Below are positions 44,672 to 58,973 of a DNA stretch of 64,000 nt, piece after piece (position 1 is the stretch's first letter; every line of letters starts with the position of its first letter). The notes under the pieces are model-generated. The model did not search any database and was not told where the DNA came from. It was given only the letters and a program-made list of their open reading frames with translations. Made by a program: the position numbers and the translations under genes. The DNA is from Riptortus pedestris (lineage: Eukaryota; Arthropoda; Insecta; Hemiptera; Alydidae). The DNA is taken from contig CM032233.1 in the NCBI GenBank assembly GCA_019009955.1, positions 82,591,501 to 82,655,500 on the forward strand, written 5' to 3'.

Positions 44672-46558
44672 TTGTCTGTTGCCGCTCTAGCAGTTGAAAT
44701 TGTTGTTTGATCGTTACGAAATTCGATATACAAGTGTTACATGCAACACTAAAAGTCAAGTTTGTTAATGGCTTACATCGGACAGGTGGGGGGGGGGAAC
44801 TTACAGGGGGGGGGGAATTTAATCTCCGTTATTATAAGTCAGATCAAAAAATTGTAAATAACCAATGTTATTGTAAATTTAATCTGCTATAAATTTTGTT
44901 ATACGCCGTGTTTCTTCTACTTGAATAGTAATCGAGATATTTGCATTTCAGCCTTCAGTAAACACCCACTCCTACTAATGTCACATTAACAATAAGTTGT
45001 TATGCCCTGAAACGCTTTATTCTAAGGATAAATACCAAATATTTGTTTGCAAGAGACCTTTATTACGCTACACACAAGATATGTGCATACATGCAAATTC
45101 GTTGTGTGATGATGTCATTTATTCAGATTTTACGTTTTAGTCTCGAAAATGTTTATTTGATACCATACTCGATATTAACCCTCCGTCGGGCGCGTGATCT
45201 CTCAGATACACAGTTTCTAGAAAAATATTTGCCACTTCCCTAGCAGAGAGTGGTGGTGTAGTGCTTCGAGTTATGCTCTTTATAGGACTCCCCCTCAAGT
45301 TATGTTGAGTCACTGTGTTTAACGGAGTCGTGTGTTTCACCTGTCATTAAATTTTATCCCCTAGATACCACGCGCCCGATCTCGTAAGTTTTTTTGAAAT
45401 CTTTATTTCATAAATATGTTCATCAATTAAGTTTCTCTTTATTAAATGGAATCATATAAACCTATTATTCTATTATTTTGCTCATACATGAGCTTTCAGA
45501 AGAACTTGTACAAGGATATATTGTACGATGCATTGACAATAGTAGACGTTTGCCAACCGAACTAAGGACGAAACTTCAAGACTACAGAGACTCATAAGAG
45601 TAGACTAACTCATTGGACCATACATTGAACTCAAGTACAGAACAGCATAAAAAAAGTCCCTCCACTACAACGAACGAAAGAAAATGATGTGAACCAAGCA
45701 AAACTGAAAATAAATGTAGGTGTACTAATTACTGTTGAGAGATTTACAAAAACAAAGTTTGTTTACAACATAGTTCCATGCTTTGTCCTAATTGTAATGC
45801 AGCTCTGCAAAAGAAATAACAATTAAACTGGTATTTTTAAAATTGTTTGATGATTTTCATTAAGTCTTATCTAAAAGTGATTTCGTGCTACTTATTTTTG
45901 ATTGAAGTTATATTTAGATATTTTGTTTATATTGTTCACAAACTGAAATGAAATATGTATAATAAAGGCATGTGCATTTAAACAATTCCTTTTGATATTT
46001 GTGTTTTTAATTATATTTTAAAAATTATCGTCCACCGTTTCTTTATATTATAATACTTGACAATTTTAAAAATTATTTACTTCTTTCAAACAAATACTTC
46101 CTATGTTATGGTTTCTAATCACACGCTGAACATTTTAGTGCAAAATATATATTAAAAAACTGTATTTCCGTAAAAACGGTTGAGGATGATCTGTGAGATA
46201 CACGCGCCCGATGGCGGAATATTCTTGACGCGCCCGACCAAGGGTTAAACTGTTTAATTCAAAACGGGAAATAACATTAGTTATTGGCTGAAATCGTGCC
46301 TAAATTGGGGGGGGGGTAGGCTATTAGGTAATTCAAAATATCTCCGTTATTGATTCGAATCGAAAAATGCTGTAAAACCAATCTTGTTACAATTTATGCT
46401 CTACAATTGTTGTTCGATACATTCTTCCTAACTGAAATATTAAGCGAGTTAATCGTACGTTCTCATTTGCAGCCTTTAGTAACCCTTTATAAGTAGAGAA
46501 TATTTGTTGAAATGAGATCAGTATTATGTCACTTCACATGGGAAATCTGCTTAGACGG
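44672..46558 (+). mobile_element. Family H element (long subfamily) interrupted by a TTAA element
   Basis: The left part starts at TGTCTGTTGCCGCTCTAGC and has a G-run, AATAGTAATCGAGATATTTG, AGAGACCTTTATTACG and ATACTCGATATT. After the TTAA element it continues AAACTGTTTAATTC, a second G-run and the 3' end ACATGGGAAATCTGCTTAGACGG, where the hairpin is deleted. Confidence 0.7.
45175..46248 (+). mobile_element. piggyBac-like TTAA element, third family
   Basis: Element 45179-46244 is flanked by TTAA. Terminal inverted repeats are CCCTCCGTCGGGCGCG on the left and CCCTTGGTCGGGCGCG (reverse-complemented) on the right. Subterminal GGGCGCGTG and CTCAGATACAC/GAGATACACG motifs repeat. Near 45740-45820 short frames with CPNC or PCF appear, possibly a very decayed transposase C-terminus, but not secure. 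Removing it restores the expected H order ATATT-AAACTGTTT. Confidence 0.72.
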
Positions 46559-46799
46559 AATTTTGAATTCTTGGCTTTGTTAGGTTTAGTGGAAAAAACT
46601 CATTGTAGGTATGATTTGGAGCCTCTTATCTATAAAAACATTTTCATTCAGGATAAAATTTCTTGCTAGGATCTCATGCCACCAGTAATTAGTTTTCATA
46701 CAAATTCACCTGGTCCTATCATGGCACACAAGCCCTCTGACGTACCTAATCCAGAGGGTGAGTAAGACTGGCAAATATTAATTTACATATAATCATGAC

Positions 46800-47495
46800 G
46801 ATTTGAAAACTAAATAGATTTCCCACGTGAAGTTTTACAATAGATAAATCTACATACTGGTAACACTTAACACCTTAGTGAATATTAAGTGAATAAAGAC
46901 AAACGGTAATGAGAAATTTTTTAGTCAATTTTAGTAACCTCCCAAGCGTCTGAATTGTAAACAAACAGTCTGCCAACTTATCAAAGCTCAATATATAGAT
47001 AGATAGAAATATTCATCACCGGAAAGAAAAATATTTACTGAAATATATAAAGTATTAATTTTATTGGAAAATATTTAATATATCTAGAACAAATTAATAA
47101 TGGATAAGAATAATTATTATCTCAATCATTCAAATTTTAGTAATCCAAAAACTTAAGACGTGGAGGGGGAATCAACAGAACATATTTGCATGGATCTCGT
47201 ATAATAAAGGTCTCTTGAAAACAATATTTGGTATTTAAACTTCGAATGATGTGGTTTATTACATAACCGAGTATTGTTTATGTAACATGAGTAGAAGTGG
47301 GGGTCTGCTGAAGGCTGAAAACTGAAAAATGCTAATATCTCGGTACATATTCAAGATAGAGAATAAATGTATATAACAATATTTATAGTAAATGCAATTT
47401 CCAATAAGATTGGTTAATATTAATGATTAAAAAGATATGTATAGAACAACATTTATATGTCATCCACATATAAGATTCGTTCTAAACAATTTAGT
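46800..47495 (-). mobile_element. Family H element, truncated long copy
   Basis: Starts within the 3' ATIR (AGATTTCCCACGTGAAG); the hairpin is missing. It has TACTGGTAACACTTAACACC, GCATGGATCTCGTATAATAA and GAGTAGAAGTGGGGGTCTGC, and fades after TAAGATTCGTTCTAAACAAT. Confidence 0.7.
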
Positions 47496-47499
47496 ATGC

Positions 47500-47935
47500 T
47501 TTGGAAATTATAAATAAAAGCGTAAACACCACAGTAGAATTGGATCAGAGAGGTTTATGGCGTTTTGATTGTAGCTACAAAGAGAATGTTAGAAAAGAGG
47601 AAAGAAATCGTATTGTTAGTATCCAGGATATTTTTTCCTGTGGAAGGGGGCTTTGGCATTGACTCCCATACATTGGCAGCTGTGGCTTCTTCATATTTGA
47701 TGGCTTATTCTTTATGCAGTTGTCCCAATTCAACGAGGATCCCTTCCGTTTTTCCCAGATTGCTTCATTAATACACCCCTCTTTCCTTTCTTCCGTAGCA
47801 TATATTTTCTCATATTTCGGGAATTTCGTGAATTGGGTTCCCTAGTGGTATTTTTAAATTTAATGGAATTATTCCAAAAAAAAAATCTTTGCATGGCTTT
47901 TAATATTTGGTAATCACATTCTTGTTCAAACATAA
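47500..47935. other. No gene or recognised repeat
   Basis: No supported feature. Confidence 0.3.
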
Positions 47936-47939
47936 AAAC

Positions 47940-48818
47940 GTCCGTCACGCACGGGGCTGCGTAAACTAAGCAGATTTCCCTCGTGAAGTTTTGCAATAGA
48001 TAAATCTACATACTGATAACACTTAAGACCACCGTGGACACCGACGGAAAGCGTCTGATTTGTAGACAAACACATCTGCCAACTTCTCAGAACTGAATAG
48101 GTAGAAAGAAATATTCCTCACCCGGAAGAAAAACAATCGCTTAAATATATTTCAATATAATATATTCATTTTATTGAAAACTATTTATTGTATATCCAGT
48201 ACTATAATTTATAATGAATCAGAATAATTTTTATCTCAATCACTCAAATTTTACTAGTCCAAGAACTTAAGACGGGCGAGGGGATCAACAGAACATATTT
48301 GCATGTATCTCATATAATAAAGGGCTCTTGGAAACAACATATTATATTTAATGTTCAAATAAAGCGTTTTATTATATATCAGATTATTGTTTTTGTGAAA
48401 TGAGTAGAAGTGGGGGTTTGCTGAAGGCTGAAAACTGGAAAACGCTAACATCTCGGTTAATATTAAAGAGAGAGAAGAAATAAATATTTCTAGTACATTT
48501 AATTCACAATTAGATTGGTACTATACTATTTTTGGATCAGATGTATAATAACGAAGATATTTCGAATTTTCATAATTCTCCCCCTCTAAATCCCCTCTCC
48601 ATGTTCCGATTTTAGTCGTTAACAAACTTAATCTTTAGTTTTGCGTAAACCCTTATACGTATATCGAGTTTGGTAACGATAAAAAATATATGTGAAATTT
48701 TGATGACATACAATTTTCGTCATTTCCTTGGTCGGATCAATGGACATTTGAATATTTTTTCGGCAATCGCGTCATTAGTACGACCTTGATAGCTGATTTC
48801 CCCGAAGGAAAATCTGCT
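47940..48818 (-). mobile_element. Family H element, complete, without AT tract
   Basis: The 3' end GTCCGTCACGCACGGGGCTG has one inserted base in the hairpin. The long-subfamily body and a C-run follow, and the 5' end is GATTTCCCCGAAGGAAAATC. The central AT tract is reduced to AAAAAATATATG. Confidence 0.78.
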
Positions 48819-48821
48819 AAT

Positions 48822-49105
48822 AAAGAATGTTGCTCATGCATGATTCATTTGATATATGGTATTTGAAAATGACTGTAAAAGATTTTAGTTCTTTTTTTTT
48901 TCCTCTCAACATATTTTTAACATTTTCCTATCTACCGAGGAGATAACGTAAATATGGTCCTTTCAAATTTATCTAATTTTTGCCATGACTAGAAGGAACC
49001 ATGTTTTCCTTTTTATGATTTATATTTTTATTTTATATTCTTATATTTCTCTTGCTCAGATAAAACACGTGGTGTAAGCAAAGTATTTCACTATTTTATA
49101 AAAAA
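48822..49105. other. No gene
   Basis: Short spacer between two family H copies; contains an isolated GAGATAACGTAAATATGGTC resembling the H 5' block. Confidence 0.3.
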
Positions 49106-49108
49106 AAA

Positions 49109-49565
49109 GTCCGTCACGCAGGGGCTGCGTAAACTAAGCAGATTTCCCACGTGAAGTTTAACAATAGAGAAATTTCACAATAGAGAGTTGAATAGTTACG
49201 GGAACGGCCCGAACTAGTTCTTGACGGAAACTCACGACTAGACCCGAAGTTAGCCGATCTCATCTCAGAAGCTGAAAACAGAAAAATGCAAATATCTCGA
49301 TTAATATTCAAGATACAGAATAAATGTATATAACATTATTTATAGTAAATTTAATTTGCAATAAGATTAGATTCTATATAATTTTTCGATCCGACGTATA
49401 GTAACGGAGATATTTCGAATTTTCGAAAATCCTACCCTCTAAACCCCCCTCTCACTGGTCCGATTTCAGCCATTAACGAACTTGATCTTTATTTTTACAT
49501 AAAACGTTTAAATATCGAGTTTGGTAACGATCAAACAAAAATTGCGACCGCTAGAGCGTTAACAG

Positions 49566-49657
<92 letters not shown>

Positions 49658-49775
49658 GAACGGACCTCATTTTCGTCATCTCCTGGGTAGGATCGGTGGA
49701 CATTTGAAGAAATTTTTCGAAACTCGCGTCATGAGTACGACCTCAATAGCTGATTTCTCTTCAGGGAAATCTGCA
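49109..49775 (-). mobile_element. Family H element, complete
   Basis: Intact ends (GTCCGTCACGCAGGGGCTGC; TCTTCAGGGAAATCTGC) with the body subtype containing CCGAAGTTAGCCGATCTCAT. Long AT tract (49576-49651). It lies between A-runs, equal to T-runs in element orientation. Confidence 0.85.
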
Positions 49776-49779
49776 AAAA

Positions 49780-50550
49780 AATTGAAAAAAAAAAATGTGC
49801 TTAATCTTGCAACAAGAAGTCAAGATCAAATTTTGCAAGTTTGAAGGAAATGTGCCATGACTGCATATACTATTTACCTTCATTTTGTCTTTAGGAGGGG
49901 GTCTTTAATATTATTGGAAGTTATCACTCATTAAGGGTGAGTCCCAATCATAAATGAATCATTTTTTTATCTAAATCTACTCATGAATTTTATTATATGT
50001 CCTAACATGTGTTTAGATATATTCTGCATGTATCCTTCTAAAGTATAAACAGCAAGAGCAATGGATAATGCTGTAAGATTTTATCTCAAATGAAATCAAA
50101 TTCAGTTATCACCAGAATATGCCTCGTACAGTGTGAGCCTATTATGTAAGTCAATGCCCGAATCTTAGATTGATAAGTAGTTCTCTTAAAAGCCTGATTA
50201 TAAATTACCTCACTTTCCAACGAATACAACTCTAGGTTTGAAGGCGAGGCTCAATTCAGAAAATGTGCCCAGGAGCTTTAATATAATAGGCGTTTTGCCG
50301 AATTTTTAAAAATATTACATGTTATACGAAATACTAACCACTCGAGCCAACTTTTTTCTACCGTCATGTCTACAATTCATTCGCCTTACCTGAAACAAAA
50401 ATATGCCAAAACATTAAGTCAAGAGCTTCAATTTATGAGCAACAATATACATATAAAACAAAGATAATATCAACAGTTCATTAATAAAATTCATGAATAC
50501 AGAAATGTTTGACCATAACACGAAGAAACTTGTTATCACAATCAATACTA
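49780..50550. other. No gene or recognised repeat
   Basis: AT-rich single-copy stretch. Confidence 0.35.
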
Positions 50551-50556
50551 TTTTTA

Positions 50557-51007
50557 TTTAGGCTTGGTACTGTTCAGCGAAGTATTATTAGTAATATCAA
50601 AGATAAACTAATTCAAATTATGGTTTTAGTGTCGATGGAGATAAGATAAATATGATAATAATGAAAGGATATTATTGTCAAGGGGGATCTTATTGGATGA
50701 TTCAAAGCGGTTGGTAATGACATTAGTTTTCCTTCCTTGAAAGAAATATGAAAAGTAGTATTATTACAAAAAGAAAAATTGTATTTCAGATATGATACTT
50801 CCATTCAAATCGTAAATTGATTTTATTTTTGTGATATGACTATATCTATTATTTCTTTCAAGGAAAGAAATCTAATGTCATTATAAACCTTCTTACATCA
50901 TCCAATGAAGCTATGGCTTCCACCTTGACAATAATACATCTTATTATCATGTTTACCATATCTCCATCGAGATTAAAATCACAATTTTAATATGTTTTGA
51001 CCGTGCC

Positions 51008-51012
<5 letters not shown>
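50557..51012. mobile_element. Foldback element with ~150-bp inverted arms
   Basis: The left arm (about 50620-50770: TCGATGGAGATAAG, ATGATAATAATG, ATTATTGTCAAGG, TTGGATGATT, AATGACATTAG, CTTGAAAGAAAT) pairs with the right arm (about 50850-50990) in reverse complement with scattered differences. The outer edges near AGGCTTGGTAC and GACCGTGCCTGAA are less clear. No coding region. A MITE or foldback of unknown family. Confidence 0.65.
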
Positions 51013-51064
<52 letters not shown>

Positions 51065-51138
51065 GGCTCTCGTATAATTAACCTATTAAAAAACGACTTA
51101 GCTTATAATCTTGGAATTTCATATTCCGCAACATTTAA
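51011..51138 (+). repeat. (AT)n(AC)n plus 80-bp repeat, copy 1
   Basis: After the microsatellite, ACGGCTCTCGTATAATTAAC..CTTAGCTTATAATCTTGGAA..CCGCAACATTT repeats at 52613-52790, also directly after (AT)n(GT)n. Confidence 0.7.
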
Positions 51139-51144
51139 AAAAAA

Positions 51145-52036
51145 GTCCGTCACGCAGGGGCTGCGTAAACTAAGCAGATTTCCCTCGTGAAGTTTAGTAA
51201 TAGATAAATATACATACTGCTAACACAACAATACCGTGAATAAATACAAACGGAAATAAGAAATGTTTCAATAACCTGCCGACAGGAAGCGTTAGGTTAG
51301 AAATGTAAACAAACGGGTCGGCCCGCCTAACACCGGAAAGAAAAACAATTTCTGAAATATATCAGAATATAACACATTAATTTTATTGAGAACTATTTAC
51401 TATATCTAGTACTGTAATTAACAATGAGTCAGAATAATTGTTATCTCAATCAATAAAATTTTAGTTGTCCAAAACTTTAAGATGGGGGGGGGGGGGGAGT
51501 CACCAGGGCATATTTGCATGTATCTCGTATAATAAAGGTCGCTTGAATACAATTTTTGGTATTTAAACTTCCAATAATGTGATTTATTATGTAGCAGAGT
51601 ATTGTTTACGTAACATGAGTAGAAGTGGCGGTTTGCTGAAAACTGAAAAATGCAAATATCTCGGTTAATATTCAAGATAGAGAATAAACGTATCTAAGAC
51701 TATTTATAGTAAATTTAATTTGCAATAAGATTGGTTATATACACTTTTTCGATCTAATGCATAATAACACAGATATTTGGAATTTTCGAAAATCCCCCCT
51801 CTAAACCCCCTCTCCCTCTGGTCCGATTTCAGTCATTAACGAGCTTGATCTTTATTTATGCATAAAACGTTTAAATATCGAGTTTGGTAATGATCAAACG
51901 AAAATTGCTACCGCTAGAGCGTTAATTTTGAAAGGACCTCATTTTCGTCATCTCCTGGGTAGGATTGTTGGACATTTGAAGAAAATTTTCGAAACTCACG
52001 TCATGAGTACGACCTCAATAGCAGGGAAATCTGCTA
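51145..52036 (-). mobile_element. Family H element, complete long copy without AT tract
   Basis: The 3' end is GTCCGTCACGCAGGGGCTGC with CAGATTTCCCTCGTGAAG; the body carries a G-run near 51490, GAGTAGAAGTGG and a C-rich module; the 5' end is CAATAGCAGGGAAATCTGCTA, with the palindrome partly deleted. The AT tract is gone (AGAGCGTTAATTTTGAAAGG). Confidence 0.8.
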
Positions 52037-53765
<1,729 letters not shown>

Positions 53766-54024
53766 TTAATTTTTAGGTGCTTCAATTTCTTCAAAATATT
53801 AAAAATTTATAACAAGAAATGTAAACATGAATTTCTCTGAGAATGCAATTTTTCCTAGTCGGGATTACTTTAATTGTTATCTTAATGATCATTTACTTCT
53901 TGAAAAAATTAAGAAGGGGGATATTTTCTACAATAAGCATGCAAAATTAACAGATGTTTCCATTTCAGGCATTCAATCCTGTATTGTTTAATACCAATGT
54001 TATTAATATAACTTTTTATATTAT

Positions 54025-54245
54025 GAAACACTGGGAAAAGAAATATTCCCGAGACGAAGGTAGCTGCTGAGAAGGAGAGTATTGGGAAGTTTGTATTTGA
54101 GGAAGAGCAGAGTTGAACCCCTATGTAAATAATTCCAGAAAAAGACTAAAACTTACTTGGAGCTCCCCCCGACTCACAAACCAAAATTTCCCCCAAATAG
54201 CAACACCGAAGAATTCAGCCCTCGCCTTCTATTTTCTTCGACAAT
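54025..54245 (+). repeat. Dispersed repeat D, copy 1
   Basis: Direct copy at 62360-62570. Shared in order: GGAAGTTTGTATTTGA, CCTATGTAAATAATTCC, CTTACTTGGAGCTC, CAAATAGCAACACC. The copies differ at many positions, so the repeat is old. No coding evidence. Confidence 0.65.
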
Positions 54246-54424
54246 CTTACCCCCAGATAGGTCCTAAGATTCAGTCTTTGGAACTGGAATCACTAACATT
54301 AATAACGAAATCGTGTCGAGTTAATTAATCGTATTTAATCAGAAACATTGGTTGCATACACGAATAATGTTTATTGGATTAAAGAAAAGCGAATGTAAGA
54401 AGCCAGTAATGTATTATATCATTT

Positions 54425-55023
54425 TAGCAGATTTCCTGTAAGGGAAATCAGCTATTAAGGCCGTAATCATGACGCGATTTTCAAAACTTTTCTTCAAATG
54501 TCCATCGATCCTACCCAGGAGATGACGAAAATGTGGTCCGTTCAAAATGATATATATATATATATATATATTTGTCTGTTAATACTCTAGTGGTCGCAAT
54601 TTTTATTTGATCATTACCAAACTCGATATTTAAACGTTCTATGTAAAAAGACAGATCAAGTTCATTAATGGCTGAAATCTGACCAGTGGGAGGGGGGGGG
54701 GTTTAGAGGGCTTTTTTTTAAATTAAAAATATCTCCGTTACTATACATCGGATCAAAAAATTGTACAGAACCAATCTTATTGTAAATTTACTATAAATAT
54801 TGTTATAATCATTTATTCTCTATCTGGAATATTAACCGAGATATTTTCTTTTGTATTAAGTGTGTACGGATAATGAGATGAGATCGGCTAACTTCAGGTC
54901 TAGTGAGTTTCTGTCAGTAGCTAGTTCGGCCGTTTCCTTAACTGTGCGGCTCTCGTGAAATTCCTTTATTGTAAAACTTTACGAAGGAAATTTGCTTAGT
55001 TTACGCAGCCCCTGCGTGACGGA
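54425..55023 (+). mobile_element. Family H element, complete
   Basis: Starts AGCAGATTTCCTGTAAGGGA, has a short AT tract (54550-54571), a G-run, and the GATGAGATCGGCTAACTTC subtype body. It ends GGAAATTTGCTTAG with CGCAGCCCCTGCGTGACGGA at a T-run. Confidence 0.85.
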
Positions 55024-55027
55024 TTTT

Positions 55028-55790
55028 TTCTCCTTCAGTACTGTATCCAGAGGGAGTATATTTCTGTAATACTTTCCACTTGTGGAGTCGGTTATTTACA
55101 ATAATTATTTTTCATCAAAGACAATTAGTTGAAGTGCCATATATATATAAAATCTATTTAAAAAAAGTTAAATAAAATATACGAAATATAATTAAATTAA
55201 TACTTGATATAACATATTTGCAATTAGGGAAAAATATACAACAACAAAACCAAGACAAAAAAAAATTCTTACTAATAATGGAAAGGAAATATAAAGGGAA
55301 ATATTTTTGTAGAAAGTCCAAATCGTTTTCTAGAGTAGCTATTAGTCTTCTAGTCTTTTCGAGCTTTCTCGTTAGCTTGTGTATACCCTCGCCGTATAGG
55401 GTTGTAATTCTATTTTTGAGGCTGCATCGCTAGGAAGTATTTTCATTGTGAGGAGTTCGGCTATTTGCTCCAGCGGTTTGAATTTTTGTTAGTATGCAAA
55501 TTTTCGATTTTCGACTGGCAATGAAGTAAAGGTTTTTTTTAATTAAATATAAGTAATATGATTTGTTATAATCTGTGTCACCTATAAATGGCATAAAACC
55601 TATAGTAAAAACAAAAAGCAAATACGATCTGCTGAAACTGGTCAATTATGTCCACGAGAAATTATTCTTTACATTCAAGTTTTTGTCATGGTCATTCTCA
55701 ACAGTTTACAGTAAAATATTATATGTCCCTAAGTTTATTCTGTATTAAATCATTACCTAAAGAAAATGGTTGTGGAAGTTTAACTCACTT
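55028..55790. other. No gene or recognised repeat
   Basis: AT-rich; open frames of about 70 codons on both strands have no recognisable features. Confidence 0.35.
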
Positions 55791-55796
55791 GTGAGT

Positions 55797-55943
55797 GTTG
55801 CGGAGACATTTTGAATTTTCAAACCCCCCACCCCCTCTAAACCCTACTGTTCGACGAATTTATTCTTTAGTTTTACATAAAAGTTTAAATATCGAGTTTC
55901 GTAACGATTAAACAAAAATTGCTACCCCAAAGCATTAATGGAC

Positions 55944-55992
<49 letters not shown>

Positions 55993-56190
55993 GAGAGAGA
56001 GAGAGAGAGAGATTGTTAGAGAGAATTGTACTTTAGTTTTAGACAAGCTTATTATTATAGTTGGTGTTGTCGATTGGTAAGGTTTGTGGTCAATGTTCAT
56101 GAAAGAAGTTTTAGTCTAGGCCAATATTTCGTGACTTTTTATTCCCTTCTTTAGAGCTGTAAAACAAGTGCTCTTTATATACATGCAGAC

Positions 56191-56225
<35 letters not shown>

Positions 56226-56226
56226 G

Positions 56227-56258
<32 letters not shown>

Positions 56259-56316
56259 TACATTGTTATTTAACTAAAGTGTAACACAGTGGTGTTTAGG
56301 TTATTTGTACTTACCA

Positions 56317-56368
<52 letters not shown>

Positions 56369-56478
56369 CGGACATTAATATAGATATATTCTAGGTAGGA
56401 TCGATGGACATTTGTCGAAATTTATCGAAAATAACGCCATGAGTAAGACATCAATATCCTCAGAGACATCTGATAAAA
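55797..56478 (-). mobile_element. Family H element hosting a family P fragment
   Basis: The left part has a C-run, ATAAAAGTTTAAATATCGAG, CAAAAATTGCTACC and an AT tract (55946-55988). The right part resumes in (AT)n at 56323 with GGTAGGATCGATGGACATTT and a decayed 5' end CAGAGACATCTGATAAAA. The P fragment lies between, inside the AT tract. Confidence 0.65.
55993..56322 (-). mobile_element. Family P element, copy C
   Basis: Opposite orientation to copies A and B. Read on the minus strand it has CTTGGTAAGTA-like sequence, GTGTTACACTTTAG, an AT tract, CTAAAGAAGGGAATAAAAAG followed by GAAATATTGG, and AACATTGACCACAAACC. A (GA)n run marks one edge. Confidence 0.5.
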
Positions 56479-56481
56479 TAT

Positions 56482-57350
56482 GTATTATTAAGTTATTTTA
56501 TTCGACTTAGAATTCCAACCAGCGTACCATTTACCGTCCGGTATTTTGTTTGTCACCTCTAAATTACTGGGCGAAAGAGATTGTTTTGAATTAAAGATGC
56601 TTTGCTAGGGTGCCAAGGGATGTAGGGGCAGGGTGGAAGTCGGTACCAAGACGTATCAACGCCTTACATTCTTTTCGCCCGTCGGCGACATTCTCTGAAA
56701 GTACGTCTTCTCCATTAAATTATTTATATGATACTTGCTAGATTTCGAGATGAGAAACCACTGTCAGGGAATGTTTTACCATGCGGACGAGTTGTGCAAT
56801 TTGAATGAAAGCATATTTGAGGGGGCCCTTGGGATCTGGTCCTCCTTCCTTCGACTCCCTTTTCCTCCCTCTTATTGCCTTCTTTTCCTTCTACGACCAG
56901 ACAATTTCATTTCACCTGCCCCGTCTACTACTACTCATCACACCCTACAAACCGTAAAGTCTCACGAACCGTCATATTTATTCGGTAAAGCTCCAAACCT
57001 ATTAAAAGAATGAATATGAACACTTTCAGCGGCAAGTCATATTTACGGCAATCCTTTGAATATATTCTTTAAACAGAAGATGAGACCATATATTGAGGAA
57101 TCGATTACCTCTCGAGTGGTTCAATATTTGTTCTATTGATTCCAATCTCAATATTTCTATTGATTCCAATTGGATATTTAGGCTTGTTATGCAAAACGTA
57201 TGATAAAAGGCTAGTTAACCATAAATTCCGGTCAGAAGGAGGGGAGGTGTATAAAAGGGACATCTGAATTTATAATATCTCTATTAATAGCAAATTTCCC
57301 TTTATGCTTAAGGCAGCTATTCAGCTTGTAGAAATGCCCATCATCTATAC
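56482..57350. other. No gene or recognised repeat
   Basis: Less AT-rich. A 92-codon frame at 56735-57013 has no recognisable domain and is not supported as a gene. Confidence 0.35.
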
Positions 57351-57352
57351 AT

Positions 57353-57890
57353 TGTTACGTTGAGTATTAAAATAATATACGTTATTTATTAGAGTTCTTT
57401 TGGATTGCAAAATTAAACACAGAAGCTCTAGAGTTTTTATCACTGCAGGATTTATTTAACACTGCACAACACACTTGGTAAATTATTCTTATTTATTACT
57501 CACAATATGCACTGATAACTTCATTTCCTATGTACACGGTTCAATAACTCACGATCACTGAAGTTCACAAAAAAAAACACGGCACTGCACTGTTCTTCAC
57601 AAAGGACACGGCACTGCACTGTTCTTTACATAATCACGGCACTAAACTGTTATTCACACTGAAACGAAAATGCACTGTTCACTAAAGCTGCAATGAAAGC
57701 ACTGTTATTCACTTGAAGAGAACTAAGAACAAAACTAGACTGTCGTGCGAGCTGGGCCGCTTTTATGGATGGGCGGCAAGATCTAAGGGAAAGGGCCCAG
57801 GTTTGTCTAGATCCCAACTGCCGCCGCCTAGAACATTACTGGTGACATCGTTCGTGGAGGGTCGGTTCCTTTCATCTAATTCCTACATCT
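57353..57890 (-). mobile_element. Inverted gypsy-like LTR, truncated at its U3 end
   Basis: On the minus strand it ends ...ACGTAACA at 57353 and carries GCAATCCAAAAGAACTCTAA and repeated GAACAGTGCAGTGCCGTG units. A CATAAAAGCGG TATA-like motif lies near 57758. The expected TGTTGCG start was not found, so the right edge is approximate. No internal retroelement sequence adjoins it. Confidence 0.7.
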
Positions 57891-57984
57891 TAAATACGAG
57901 ATACGAGATTAACTCTGTGTACTTTTTCATGTACGTAGTTTTAGCATACGTACAGTATATATATTTATATACATATGTGTCTGC

Positions 57985-58690
57985 ATTTAGTGTTTGATCG
58001 TTACCAAACTCGATATTTAAACGTTTTATAAAAACTAAAGTTTGTTAACGCTTCAAATCGGACCTACGGAGGGGGATTTAAAAAACTTCGAAATATCTCA
58101 GTTATCATCAGTCAGATCAAAAAATTGTATAGATATTTTATATGCACGTTTCCTCTATAATGCATATTAATGGAGATAATTTTTTTTAAAGGAGGGGCTT
58201 TCAGTAATGCCACTCCTACTGGTGCCATATTAACAATAACTGATGTCACTTTATTCTGAGCTTAAATACCAAATATTGTTTTCGAGAGACCTTTATTATG
58301 TGAAGTACATGTAATTTCATTGTGTGATGACGTCAAGCAATTTAGATTTTACATTCTAGTATCGAAAATGTTTATTTATGTACAATCTATATCATTCTTG
58401 ATATTTAACTATTTCAGTCAAGACTATAGATAATATTTGCTATTAGTAGAAATCTTATTAGAAATATGGAGAAGGGGTTAGAGAGGAGTGGGGGTAAGAG
58501 GTCAAAAATCAGAATATCTGCGTTATTATGAGTCAGATTGAAAAATGTTTTAAAGAGAAACTTGATTAAATTTTGGTAAAATTGTTCCTCCATCTATTTT
58601 TTCGTATCTTAAATATTAAGTGATTAATTCGCACTTTATGGTTTTCAGTCTGAATATGTGGTGAGATAAGATCAGTAATGTAGATCTGAA
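57985..58690 (+). mobile_element. Family H element, long subfamily, both ends missing
   Basis: Begins at TGTTTGATCGTTACCAAACT; has a first G-run, AGAGACCTTTATTATGTG, TGTGTGATGACGTCA, a second G-run with GGGGTTAGAGAGGAGTGG, and stops near GAGATAAGATCAGTAATG. Module order matches 34922-35911. Confidence 0.65.
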
Positions 58691-58699
58691 CAATATCTC

Positions 58700-58768
58700 A
58701 TAGGTAAGAATGTTTGAAGAAGGTTTTTGAAAATCGAGTACGATCTCAAAAGCTGATTTCCCTTAAGG
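58700..58768 (-). mobile_element. Family H 5'-end fragment, opposite orientation
   Basis: TGAAAATCGAGTACGATCTC, then AAAGCTGATTTCCCTTAAGG. It forms an inverted junction with the preceding copy. Confidence 0.6.
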
Positions 58769-58973
58769 AAAATCATGACTCTCATATATCTATTTTCAAA
58801 TTTTTTAAACCCAGATAAATTATGTCGTTTATAATTAATTGACGACGGCGTCATGTACTAATACGTTTGTATTTTTATCTGTGGTTTGGGACATTCTTCG
58901 AGAATAATAATAAAATGCAAGGGATTTAATTTTCAAAAAATTTTAAAATTTGTCCCTGATCCCAATTTTATTA

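Noticed and set aside
45740..45820. Possible transposase cysteine motif in the third TTAA element
   Set aside because: CPNC and PCF appear in different frames and the surrounding frame is closed; not strong enough to list as a pseudogene.
56735..57013. 92-codon frame starting MLDFEMRNH
   Set aside because: No similarity recognised, Pro/Ser/Leu-rich second half, no flanking exon evidence.
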